A DNA stretch of 38,484 nt, from positions 1 through 38,484 of the forward strand of contig QOQA01000014.1 of the NCBI GenBank assembly GCA_003331875.1, given 5' to 3'. This document shows, one piece after another, positions 1 to 8,353 of the stretch. Position 1 is the first letter of the stretch; each line of letters begins with the position of its first letter. This stretch comes from Cryomorphaceae bacterium. Its GTDB lineage: Bacteria > Bacteroidota > Bacteroidia > Flavobacteriales > Flavobacteriaceae. Position numbers and translations under genes: made by a program. Below the pieces are notes generated by a model that was given only the letters and a program-made list of their open reading frames with translations, made no database searches and was not told the origin of the DNA.

Positions 1-1
1 C

Positions 2-100
2 ATTAGCCAATACTCCTCTAACTATACCTATCAAAACTATGATAATCAGATAATTATGTCTAATTTAGAAAGTGATTTTGATTACATAATAATTGATTAA
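2..100 (+). CDS. C-terminal end of an unidentified protein (partial)
   Basis: An open frame enters from the left edge and ends at TAA 98-100, giving about 32 residues rich in Asn, Tyr, Ile and Asp and ending DYIIID. The next gene starts at the very next base, so the two are probably co-transcribed. In Flavobacteriia, a small protein like the next one usually follows an ECF sigma factor gene and a short membrane or anti-sigma-like gene. This tail could belong to that middle gene, but that is inference from context; the fragment itself has no recognisable motif. Confidence 0.5.
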   Translation: MSQYSSNYTYQNYDNQIIMSNLESDFDYIIID

Positions 101-529
101 ATGATTAGGTTTTTCTTCATATTCTTTGTTTTTTATAATATTTATGCTCAAGATGAAGCAAAAAGAATTACTCAAGAAAAATTCTATACTGAAAAAAAAT
201 TATTTATGCTGAACGAATTAGAATTGGATGAAGATGTTGAAAAAAAGTTTTGGGAAATTTATATAAAATTTGATTCACAAAGGCTGATTTTAAGCAGGGA
301 AATCGCCTTGACAAATAGGAAACTTCTTAAAAACAAAATAATTGAAGACTTTGAAATTCAAAAATTGATTAAAAAAAGTTATGATAACGGTTCAAAAAGC
401 TTACAATTAAAAAATACTATGATGTTAGAGCTTTCCAAAATTATTGATAACGTAAATCTAGTTAAACTGCAGTCAGTAGAACTTAAGTTCAGACAACAAA
501 TGATTTTAAGATCTAAAAACAGTAAATAA
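101..529 (+). CDS. small exported helical protein, ECF-sigma-associated sensor-like
   Basis: The product is 142 aa. It has a short hydrophobic N-terminus (MIRFFFIFFVFYNIYAQ) that reads as a Sec signal peptide with cleavage after YA-Q. The rest is charged and mostly helical (about residues 20-140), with a KFWEIYIKFD stretch near residue 50 and no cysteines. This layout resembles the flavobacterial family annotated as sensor of ECF-type sigma factor, which is distantly similar to periplasmic Spy/CpxP-like helical proteins. The start codon touches the stop of the upstream partial gene, supporting an operon. The family assignment rests on overall shape and context, with no catalytic motif to check. 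A plain hypothetical periplasmic protein is the alternative. Confidence 0.55.
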   Translation: MIRFFFIFFVFYNIYAQDEAKRITQEKFYTEKKLFMLNELELDEDVEKKFWEIYIKFDSQRLILSREIALTNRKLLKNKIIEDFEIQKLIKKSYDNGSKSLQLKNTMMLELSKIIDNVNLVKLQSVELKFRQQMILRSKNSK

Positions 530-600
530 TTGTTAATAAATTTTTTAGAAATCAACCAAAATCCCTACTATCAGCATATAATTCTAATGCTTTTTTAACA

Positions 601-608
601 TACTTTTG
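601..608 (+). promoter_or_regulatory. candidate Bacteroidota -7 promoter element for purL
   Basis: TACTTTTG matches the Bacteroidota -7 consensus TAnnTTTG exactly and ends 11 nt before the purL ATG. This would place the transcription start about 5 nt before the start codon. No TTG-type -33 element is visible at the expected 17-23 nt upstream, and short motifs like this arise often by chance in AT-rich DNA, so the call is tentative. Confidence 0.35.
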
Positions 609-619
609 AGAAGTAGTTA

Positions 620-3600
620 ATGATATCATTCTTTCAAAACAACAAAAACCAAATCTACGCTGTTGATAGCAAGAATTCCATTACCCAAAATGATGTAAAA
701 AAATTAGTTTGGTTATTTGGAAATAGTAAATTCCTAAAAGTAAATATCATTTACTCTACATTTATTGGTCCCAGAAAAACAATGGTTACGCCTTGGTCAA
801 CAAATGCAGTTGAAATAACAAAAAATATGGGCTTGAAATTTATTGAAAGGATCGAATTATTTAATCCTGCTGATGATGCTGATGTATATGATTATATGAT
901 TTCAGAAAAATATATAAAATTAGATCAGGATGTATTTAAAGTGAGTAGAAAACCTGAAAAGAAACGTCTAATAAATAACATTAATGAATATAATTTGAGT
1001 GAGGGGCTTGCTTTGAGTGATGATGAAATAGTTTACCTTGAATCTTTATCAAAAAAATTGGGCAGAAAACTAACAGACTCCGAAGTATTTGGGTTTTCAC
1101 AAGTCAACTCTGAACATTGTAGGCATAAAATTTTCAATGGAAGATTTGTTATAAATAATGTGGATAAAAATGAGTCACTTTTTGATTTAATTAAGAAAAC
1201 AACAAGACTAAATAAAAACAATGTAGTATCTGCGTACAAGGATAATGTAGCATTTATTGATGGGCCAGTTATTCAACAATTTTCACCTGAAAAAGCTGAA
1301 GTTCAGTCAAGCTACAAGTTATCTAAATTTAAGTCTATAATTTCACTTAAAGCAGAAACTCACAATTTTCCAACTACCGTTGAACCATTTAGTGGAGCAG
1401 CAACAGGTTCAGGCGGAGAAATTCGTGATAGAATGGCTGGAGGACAGGGTTCAATTCCTCTAGCAGGAACAGCAGTTTACATGACACCCTATCCCAGATT
1501 TGATAATGCATGTAATGGATTCAAGGCTCGTGAATGGTTGTACCAAACACCAAAAGAAATATTAGTAAAAGCCTCGAATGGAGCTTCAGATTTTGGCAAT
1601 AAGTTTGGACAACCTTTAATTTCAGGATCGCTATTTACATTTGAACACAAAGAGAATGGGAAATTGTGGGGCTTTGATAAAGTTATTATGCTTGCAGGTG
1701 GAATTGGCTATGGAAAAAAAGAATATGCATTAAAATCAAATTTATCAAAAGGGGATTTGATTGTTGTACTAGGTGGAGATAATTATAGAATTGGAATGGG
1801 TGGTGCATCTGTTTCATCAACAAATACAGGTGAGTACAGTTCTGGAATAGAACTCAATGCAGTACAAAGATCAAATCCAGAAATGCAGAAAAGAGTTTTC
1901 AACGTAATTAGATCAATACTTGAATCTGAAGAAAATTTCATCAAGTCTATTCATGATCATGGTGCAGGTGGGCATCTCAATTGTCTCTCCGAATTAGTTG
2001 AAGATGTGGGTGGAATAATTGAAATAAATAAATTACCTATTGGAGATAAAACACTTTCTGAAAAGGAAATAATTGGAAATGAATCACAAGAAAGGATGGG
2101 AATCGTAATTGATAAAAACTATTTGGGTAAACTAGAACAAATATGTCTTAGAGAAAATGCACCATATTACGTAGTAGGAACAGTTAGTGATGATAAAAAA
2201 TTCAAAGTTAAATCATGGAATGAAGATGAGTATACAATTGATTTATCAATTGATGATTTTTTTGGAAATTCTCCTAAAACGATAATGAAAGATAATACCG
2301 ATAATTTTGTTTTTTCTGACATTAAATTCAAGTCCAACGAAATTGAACACTATTTGGATAAAGTTTTAAAATTAGAATCTGTTTCCTGTAAAGATTGGCT
2401 AACAAATAAAGTTGACAGATGCGTAACAGGAAAAGTTGCTCTGCAACAGTGTACAGGTCCTTACCAACTTCCTCTTAATAATTGTGGTGTAATGGCTTTG
2501 GATTATGAGTCAAAATCTGGAATAGCTACTTCAATAGGACACTCACCAACCACAGCCTTAATTAATCCATCTGCAGGATCAAGAAATTCTGTAGGTGAAG
2601 CCTTAACAAATATTATCTGGGCACCATTAAAAAATGGACTTAGATCTATATCTCTTTCTGCAAATTGGATGTGGCCAGCAAACAATATTGGTGAAAATAA
2701 TAGGCTTTATTCCGCAGTAAAATCATGCTCTGATTTTTGTATTGAACTTGGCATTAATGTTCCAACAGGTAAAGATTCAATGTCAATGAAACAGAAATAT
2801 AAAACACATGAAGTTCTTTCACCAGGAACTGTAATAATTTCCGCAACTGCGGAAGTGAGTGATGTTAGTAAATGCGTAGAACCGTTTTTTAAAAAAACAA
2901 ACTCCAATTTATATTACATTGACATGTCATCATGTAGTTTAATTTTGGGCGGCTCTGCATTGATGCAATCAAACAATAAAATTGGGGATAAATCAAGTGA
3001 TATTTTAAATGCTAAATATTTTAAAAGGGTATTCAACCTAATACAAGAACTAATTAAAAAAGAAAAAATATATTCAGGTCATGACGTGAGCTCAGGTGGA
3101 TTTATCACAACAATTCTTGAAATGTCATTTGTTTCAAGTGGTATTGGTTTAGAAATATTTTTAAATGAATTTAGTGAAGATGATTTAATTAAAATTTTAT
3201 TTGCAGAGAATCATGCATTAGTGATAGAAGCTGAAAAGACAATTGAATCTGATTTAATTAATAATAACATAAAGTTTTTACAAATAGGGAAAACCGTCAG
3301 TTCAAATAACATTAAAATTCAAAAAGACGAGAAAAATTATATCCTAAATATTGATGATTACAGACGAAAATGGTTTGATAAATCACTAAAACTTGATTCA
3401 ATACAAAGTGGATCTGAATATGCTAAAAAAAGATATACAAATTTAAAATCAAATGAGCTTAAATTTAAATTTCCAAAATGGTTTGATGGCGTATTTAAAA
3501 AAATTAATAATAATAAAATTAAGGCAGCAATACTTCGAGAAAAAGGTAGCAACTCAGAAAGAGAAATGGCTTATGCCATGTATGTTTCTGGTTTTGATGT

Positions 3601-4264
3601 TGTTGATATCCACATGACAGATTTAATGTCAGGACGAGAAGATCTTAATGATATAAAATTTCTAGTTGCAGTAGGAGGTTTTTCAAATTCAGATGTTCTT
3701 GGATCTGCTAAAGGATGGGCTGGGACTTTTATGTATAATGAAAAAGCAAAAAAAAGTCTTAAAAATTTTTATTCCAAAAAGGATAATTTATCATTGGGCG
3801 TATGTAATGGATGTCAATTATTCATGGAACTTGGTTTAATTACTAATGATTCAAAAAACAAAACATTTATGGATCACAATGATTCAGGTAAGTTTGAGTG
3901 TATATTTACATCTGTCAAAATTGGAGAAAATAATTCGATAATTTTCAAGAACTTTAAAGATACAAAGTTAGGTATTTGGTCAGCTCATGGTGAAGGAAAA
4001 TTCATTCTACCTGGCAAAGAATCAGACTACAATATAATTGGTAAATATTCAAAAAACTTATTTCCATCAAATCCAAACGGTTCCGATTTCAATACTGCAA
4101 TTTTAGCAAATAAAGATGGTCGACATATTGCAATGATGCCACATTTGGAACGGTCGTTATTTCCATGGAATTGGGGCTTTTATCCTGAAAATAAAAGCAA
4201 CCATAGCATCTCACCTTGGATCCAAGCCTTCAGAAATGCCTATGAATGGCTAATATTATCTTAA
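620..4264 (+). CDS. purL: phosphoribosylformylglycinamidine synthase (single-chain PurL)
   Basis: The enzyme converts FGAR plus glutamine and ATP to FGAM, step four of purine synthesis, in the cytosol. At 1214 aa it is the long single-chain form with synthetase and glutaminase fused, slightly shorter than the proteobacterial enzyme (about 1290 aa), as usual in Bacteroidota. Visible landmarks are QVNSEHCRHKIF near residue 170, KAETHNFPT with the glycine-rich GAATGSGGEIRDR loop near 250, and a C-terminal class I glutaminase domain from about residue 965. That domain has nucleophile C1062 in GVCNGCQ and the H1175/E1177 pair in MPHLERS. The start MISFFQNN is supported by the PWSTNAVEITKNMG block that follows at the expected distance. 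The gene stands alone, with a palindrome after its stop. Confidence 0.97.
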   Translation: MISFFQNNKNQIYAVDSKNSITQNDVKKLVWLFGNSKFLKVNIIYSTFIGPRKTMVTPWSTNAVEITKNMGLKFIERIELFNPADDADVYDYMISEKYIKLDQDVFKVSRKPEKKRLINNINEYNLSEGLALSDDEIVYLESLSKKLGRKLTDSEVFGFSQVNSEHCRHKIFNGRFVINNVDKNESLFDLIKKTTRLNKNNVVSAYKDNVAFIDGPVIQQFSPEKAEVQSSYKLSKFKSIISLKAETHNFPTTVEPFSGAATGSGGEIRDRMAGGQGSIPLAGTAVYMTPYPRFDNACNGFKAREWLYQTPKEILVKASNGASDFGNKFGQPLISGSLFTFEHKENGKLWGFDKVIMLAGGIGYGKKEYALKSNLSKGDLIVVLGGDNYRIGMGGASVSSTNTGEYSSGIELNAVQRSNPEMQKRVFNVIRSILESEENFIKSIHDHGAGGHLNCLSELVEDVGGIIEINKLPIGDKTLSEKEIIGNESQERMGIVIDKNYLGKLEQICLRENAPYYVVGTVSDDKKFKVKSWNEDEYTIDLSIDDFFGNSPKTIMKDNTDNFVFSDIKFKSNEIEHYLDKVLKLESVSCKDWLTNKVDRCVTGKVALQQCTGPYQLPLNNCGVMALDYESKSGIATSIGHSPTTALINPSAGSRNSVGEALTNIIWAPLKNGLRSISLSANWMWPANNIGENNRLYSAVKSCSDFCIELGINVPTGKDSMSMKQKYKTHEVLSPGTVIISATAEVSDVSKCVEPFFKKTNSNLYYIDMSSCSLILGGSALMQSNNKIGDKSSDILNAKYFKRVFNLIQELIKKEKIYSGHDVSSGGFITTILEMSFVSSGIGLEIFLNEFSEDDLIKILFAENHALVIEAEKTIESDLINNNIKFLQIGKTVSSNNIKIQKDEKNYILNIDDYRRKWFDKSLKLDSIQSGSEYAKKRYTNLKSNELKFKFPKWFDGVFKKINNNKIKAAILREKGSNSEREMAYAMYVSGFDVVDIHMTDLMSGREDLNDIKFLVAVGGFSNSDVLGSAKGWAGTFMYNEKAKKSLKNFYSKKDNLSLGVCNGCQLFMELGLITNDSKNKTFMDHNDSGKFECIFTSVKIGENNSIIFKNFKDTKLGIWSAHGEGKFILPGKESDYNIIGKYSKNLFPSNPNGSDFNTAILANKDGRHIAMMPHLERSLFPWNWGFYPENKSNHSISPWIQAFRNAYEWLILS

Positions 4265-4282
4265 GGTTATATTTAGTCAAAA

Positions 4283-4318
4283 ACAAAAAAATACTATGCA
4301 TGCATAGTATTTTTTTGT
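4283..4318. promoter_or_regulatory. 36-bp perfect palindrome before marR: probable operator and/or purL terminator
   Basis: The two 18-nt arms, 4283-4300 and 4301-4318, are exact reverse complements with no spacer; the core is TACTATGCATGCATAGTA flanked by A7 and T7. MarR-family repressors bind such near-perfect palindromes close to their own promoters, and the marR start codon is 11 nt downstream. As RNA the same sequence can form a hairpin followed by a U run, so it could also terminate purL transcription. Both uses are inference; the symmetry is directly visible. Confidence 0.6.
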
Positions 4319-4329
4319 AAATTAATTAA

Positions 4330-4764
4330 ATGTCAGAAAAATTTGTTGAACACCAGATTAGATATACTTGGAGATCTATATATAAAATGCATAATGAGCA
4401 AGCGGTTAAAGCAGGTGGAACTTTGTCTCAAGCTGTTGTACTATTAAATTTAAATCCAAATAAAGGAACACCCTCAACCTCTCTTGGCCCTAAGATGGGG
4501 CTAGAATCAACAAGCTTAGGTAGAACCCTTAAGTCAATGGAGAATAATGGGTTAATAACAAGAGTTCCTAATCACGAAGATAAAAGAGGTGTCTTTATTT
4601 TATTAACAAAAAAGGGGATTGCACTTAGATCCATATCAAAAAAGAACGGCAATAAGTTCAATAAGTTTGTTTTAAATAAAATAGGAGAAAAAAAGCTTAG
4701 TATTTTTTTTGATGTTTTAAAATCAATTAACGCAACAATTAAAGACGGTCAAATATTTAAATGA
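4330..4764 (+). CDS. MarR-family transcriptional regulator of the beta-oxidation operon
   Basis: The product is 144 aa with a winged-helix DNA-binding core: a helix around residues 55-80 (KMGLESTSLGRTLKSMENNG), then the wing LITRVPNHEDKRGVFILLTKKG at about 80-100. The Asp-Lys-Arg in the wing is the classic MarR signature. N- and C-terminal helices (about 1-30 and 105-140) would form the dimer. The gene opens an operon: its stop overlaps the start of the hydratase/dehydrogenase gene by 4 nt (ATGA), and thiolase and acyl-CoA dehydrogenase follow. This suggests it senses an acyl-CoA or fatty acid and represses the operon; the ligand is inferred from context. The palindrome at 4283-4318 is the obvious candidate operator. 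Confidence 0.85.
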   Translation: MSEKFVEHQIRYTWRSIYKMHNEQAVKAGGTLSQAVVLLNLNPNKGTPSTSLGPKMGLESTSLGRTLKSMENNGLITRVPNHEDKRGVFILLTKKGIALRSISKKNGNKFNKFVLNKIGEKKLSIFFDVLKSINATIKDGQIFK

Positions 4765-7169
4765 AAAGGAATATTTCTAAAATAGCAGTTTTAGGGTCTG
4801 GAATAATGGGATCAGGAATAGCATGCCATTTTGCTAATATAGGAGTTGAAGTACTTTTATTAGATATTTGTCCGAGTGAACTTAACAAAAATGAGAGACA
4901 AAAGAAATTAAGTTTAGATTCAAAGGCTGTTAAAAATAGGATTGTTAATGAAATGTTTAATAAATGTATTAAATCAAAACCATCTCCTATTTATTCAAAA
5001 AGCTTTATTAACAGAGTAAAACTTGGAAATTTTGAAGATGATATTCATAAAATTAGGAGTGTTGATTGGATTATAGAGGTTGTTATAGAAAAGCTAGAAA
5101 TAAAACACCAGGTTTTTGATTTAATTGAAAAATATAGATCGAAAGGTACTATTGTAACCTCAAATACATCTGGAATACCTATAAAACTCATGAGTAATGG
5201 AAGGTCGGATGATTTTAATAAAAACTTTGCAATTACACATTTCTTTAATCCACCCCGATACCTAAATCTTTTTGAAGTCATTCCCAGTCCAAGTTGTGAT
5301 GAAGATCTTCTTAACTTTTTACTGAACTACGGAGAAAAATTTTTAGGAAAAACATCTATTTTAGCTAAAGATACGCCTGCTTTTATTGGAAATCGAATTG
5401 GAACCTTTGGAATACAAAGCTTATTTCACCAAGTTAAAGATGGAAATTATACAATTGAAGAAATCGATAAACTTACTGGAAGTGTTATTGGCAGACCGAA
5501 ATCAGCAACTTTTAGAACTGCGGATGTTGTTGGGCTTGACACATTAATTAGCGTATCAAGAGGAATTTATGAGTCTTGTAAAAATGATGAATCCATCGAG
5601 GTTTTTAAAGAACCTGATTTTTTAAAAAAAATGGTTAAAAATAATTTTCTGGGTAGCAAGACAGGAAAAGGTTTTTATAAGAAAATCAAAGATAAAAAAG
5701 GTAAATCTAAGATACTTCGTTTAGATTTTAATTCCATGGAATATGTTGAACAGAAAAAAGTCAATTTTGATATTCTTTCGAAAGTCAGAAAAATAAAACC
5801 ATCTAACGAAAAATTTAAATTTTTAGTTAGTGGTAATGATAAAGCATCTAATTTTTACAAAGAAAATTTTTCAAGAATGTTTCACTACATACAAAATAGG
5901 ATTCCAGAAATTTCTGATTCAATTGTTAGTATTGATGAGGCAATGAAAGCTGGATTTGGATGGAAAGATGGTCCGTTTGAAATATGGAATTATATTGGTG
6001 TTAGTGAAGGTAAAGAGTTGATGAAAGCATATGGTTTAAAAACCAATAAATGGATTGATGATATGCTATCCAAAGGATACAATGAGTTTTACAGAAAATC
6101 AACTCATGGTATCGTTGAATACTACGACTTAATCTCAAAAAAATACGAATCGAAACCTGGTCAGGAAGGTTTTGTAATACTAAAAAATATTCTTGGAGAC
6201 AAAGTTGTATGGTCAAACCCAGAAGCAACGCTATTTGATATAGGGAATGATATCATTAATCTTGAGTTTTCCTCAAAAATGAATGTCATTAATCAAAATA
6301 TCATAAGCTCAATAAATAAAAGTGTTGAAATTGCAGAAAAAAACTTCAAAGGTTTAATTATTGGGAATGAAGGTTCTCACTTTTCGGCCGGAGCTGACAT
6401 AAGCATGATTTTTCTATTATCAATTGAGCAAGAATATCATGAACTTAATCATGTTATGAAAATTTTCCAGGATACATTAATGAAATTAAGGTATTCTGCT
6501 ATACCTGTTATAGCTGCACCTCATGGCTATACTTTAGGGGGTGGATGTGAGTTGTGTTTACAATGTGACGCAGTTGTGCCTTACAGCGAAACCTACATTG
6601 GCTTGGTTGAAGCTGGAATTGGATTACTTCCTGGTGGAGGTGGTATGAAAGAAATGATATTGCGTGCATCAGACAAATTCAAAAAAAATGATGTTGAAGT
6701 TAATGTTTTGCAAGAATACTTTATGAATATAGGAATGGGAAAAACAGCTACATCAGGATTTGAAGGGTTTGAAATGGATTATTTTATTAAAGGTAGAGAT
6801 GTTGTAGTTATGAATAAAAGAAATCAAATTAATGTTGCAAAGCAGAAAGCATTAAATTTATATGAGGCAGGTTATACAAAACCAATTCAGAGAGATAACA
6901 TAAAGGTACTTGGAAAACAAGCATTGGGTATGTTATATGTCGGGGTAGATTCACTGAGGGCTGGTGATTATATTTCTGACCATGATAAAAAAATTGCAAA
7001 TAAAATTGCATACGTCCTGTGTGGAGGAGACCTTTCACAACCAACAAATGTATCCGAACAGTATTTGTTAGAGCTTGAAAGAGAAGCTTTTATATCACTT
7101 TGTGGTGAAAGAAAAACCCTGGAACGCATGCAATACATGTTGAAAAATGGCAAACCATTGAGAAATTAA
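4761..7169 (+). CDS. 3-hydroxyacyl-CoA dehydrogenase / enoyl-CoA hydratase fusion (FadN/FadB-like)
   Basis: The product is 802 aa and carries the two middle steps of fatty-acid beta-oxidation, hydration of enoyl-CoA and NAD-dependent oxidation of 3-hydroxyacyl-CoA. The dehydrogenase comes first: an N-terminal Rossmann loop GSGIMGSGIA (about 12-21), SNTSG near 135, catalytic H160 in THFFNPP, then the C-terminal helical domain with GSKTGKGFY. The crotonase-fold hydratase follows at about 500-690, with the GADISMI oxyanion region and both catalytic glutamates present, E597 (GGGCEL) and E617 (VEAGIGLLPGGGG), spaced 20 apart as in crotonase. The dehydrogenase-first order is that of FadN and opposite to E. 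coli FadB. It overlaps marR by 4 nt and lies 1 nt before the thiolase gene. Confidence 0.93.
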   Translation: MKRNISKIAVLGSGIMGSGIACHFANIGVEVLLLDICPSELNKNERQKKLSLDSKAVKNRIVNEMFNKCIKSKPSPIYSKSFINRVKLGNFEDDIHKIRSVDWIIEVVIEKLEIKHQVFDLIEKYRSKGTIVTSNTSGIPIKLMSNGRSDDFNKNFAITHFFNPPRYLNLFEVIPSPSCDEDLLNFLLNYGEKFLGKTSILAKDTPAFIGNRIGTFGIQSLFHQVKDGNYTIEEIDKLTGSVIGRPKSATFRTADVVGLDTLISVSRGIYESCKNDESIEVFKEPDFLKKMVKNNFLGSKTGKGFYKKIKDKKGKSKILRLDFNSMEYVEQKKVNFDILSKVRKIKPSNEKFKFLVSGNDKASNFYKENFSRMFHYIQNRIPEISDSIVSIDEAMKAGFGWKDGPFEIWNYIGVSEGKELMKAYGLKTNKWIDDMLSKGYNEFYRKSTHGIVEYYDLISKKYESKPGQEGFVILKNILGDKVVWSNPEATLFDIGNDIINLEFSSKMNVINQNIISSINKSVEIAEKNFKGLIIGNEGSHFSAGADISMIFLLSIEQEYHELNHVMKIFQDTLMKLRYSAIPVIAAPHGYTLGGGCELCLQCDAVVPYSETYIGLVEAGIGLLPGGGGMKEMILRASDKFKKNDVEVNVLQEYFMNIGMGKTATSGFEGFEMDYFIKGRDVVVMNKRNQINVAKQKALNLYEAGYTKPIQRDNIKVLGKQALGMLYVGVDSLRAGDYISDHDKKIANKIAYVLCGGDLSQPTNVSEQYLLELEREAFISLCGERKTLERMQYMLKNGKPLRN

Positions 7170-7170
7170 A

Positions 7171-8352
7171 ATGAAAGAAGCTTATATAGTAAAAGGATTC
7201 AGAACAGCAGTCGGAAAAGCACCTAAAGGCTTTTTTAAGTTTAAAAGACCAGATGAGTTGGCTGCTGAAACCATTGAGTTTTTAATCAAATCAATTCCTG
7301 AATTTGATAAATATTGGATTGATGATTTAATTGTAGGTAATGCAGTTCCGGAAGCAGAACAAGGGTTTAATGTTGCGAGATTAATTTCACTTATGGGACT
7401 AAAAATAGAAGATGTTCCAGGTGTAACAATAAATAGACTTTGTGCTTCTGGTTTAGAGTCATTAGCAATTGCAACTGCAAAAATTAGATCAGGTATGGCT
7501 GATTGTATTATTGCAGGCGGAGTTGAAAGTATGAGTTATATTCCTATGACTGGATATAAGCCTGTTCCAAGTTATAATACGGTTTCTAAAGGAAAAGAAG
7601 ATTATTATTGGGGAATGGGTTTAACTGCTGAGCAGGTTGCTAAAGAATATAAAATTTCAAGAGATGATCAAGACGTGTTTTCGTTTAATTCTCATATGAA
7701 AGCCATTACGGCGATTAATGATGGTAAGTTTAATTCTCAAATTGTTCCAATAACTGTTGAAGAAACATATCTTGATGAAAACTCAAAAAAACAAATAAAC
7801 TCTAGAGTTTTTAACCAAGATCAGGGACCGAGAGCAGATACAAACTTAGATGTTTTAGCAAAATTAAGGCCTGTTTTCTCTGCTAATGGTAGTGTTACAG
7901 CTGGAAATTCCTCTCAAATGAGTGACGGTGCATCATTTCTCTTGGTTGTCAGTGAAAAAATGTTAAAAAAGATAAAAATTGATCCGATTGCTAAACTTAC
8001 AAGCTATAGTGTTGCTGGATTACCTCCAAAAATTATGGGTATGGGTCCAGTCAAAGCCATACCTAAGGTTTTAAAACAATCTGGTTTAAGTATTGGTGAC
8101 ATACAACTAATTGAGCTTAATGAAGCGTTTGCATCACAATCAATTGCTGTAATTAACGAGCTAAAACTTAATAAAGACATAATTAATGTGAATGGGGGAG
8201 CAATAGCACTCGGTCATCCCCTTGGCTGTTCTGGTGCAAAATTGACAGTTCAGCTAATACATGAAATGCAACTAAGGAATTTAAAGCATGGAATGGTTAC
8301 AATGTGTGTTGGCACAGGGCAGGGAGCAGCTGGAATAATAGAATTAATATAA
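7171..8352 (+). CDS. fadA: acetyl-CoA acyltransferase (3-ketoacyl-CoA thiolase)
   Basis: This 393-aa thiolase catalyses the last beta-oxidation step, cleaving 3-ketoacyl-CoA with CoA to acetyl-CoA and a shortened acyl-CoA. The catalytic set is complete: C91 in NRLCASGLES, H349 in ALGHPLGCSGA and C379 in CVGTGQGAAG, at almost the same numbers as in well-studied bacterial thiolases. NEAFASQ is also present. The gene begins 1 nt after the hydratase/dehydrogenase stop and ends 1 nt before the acyl-CoA dehydrogenase gene, so the three are tightly co-translated. A biosynthetic acetoacetyl-CoA thiolase has the same fold, but the neighbours favour the degradative role. Confidence 0.95.
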   Translation: MKEAYIVKGFRTAVGKAPKGFFKFKRPDELAAETIEFLIKSIPEFDKYWIDDLIVGNAVPEAEQGFNVARLISLMGLKIEDVPGVTINRLCASGLESLAIATAKIRSGMADCIIAGGVESMSYIPMTGYKPVPSYNTVSKGKEDYYWGMGLTAEQVAKEYKISRDDQDVFSFNSHMKAITAINDGKFNSQIVPITVEETYLDENSKKQINSRVFNQDQGPRADTNLDVLAKLRPVFSANGSVTAGNSSQMSDGASFLLVVSEKMLKKIKIDPIAKLTSYSVAGLPPKIMGMGPVKAIPKVLKQSGLSIGDIQLIELNEAFASQSIAVINELKLNKDIINVNGGAIALGHPLGCSGAKLTVQLIHEMQLRNLKHGMVTMCVGTGQGAAGIIELI

Positions 8353-8353
8353 T

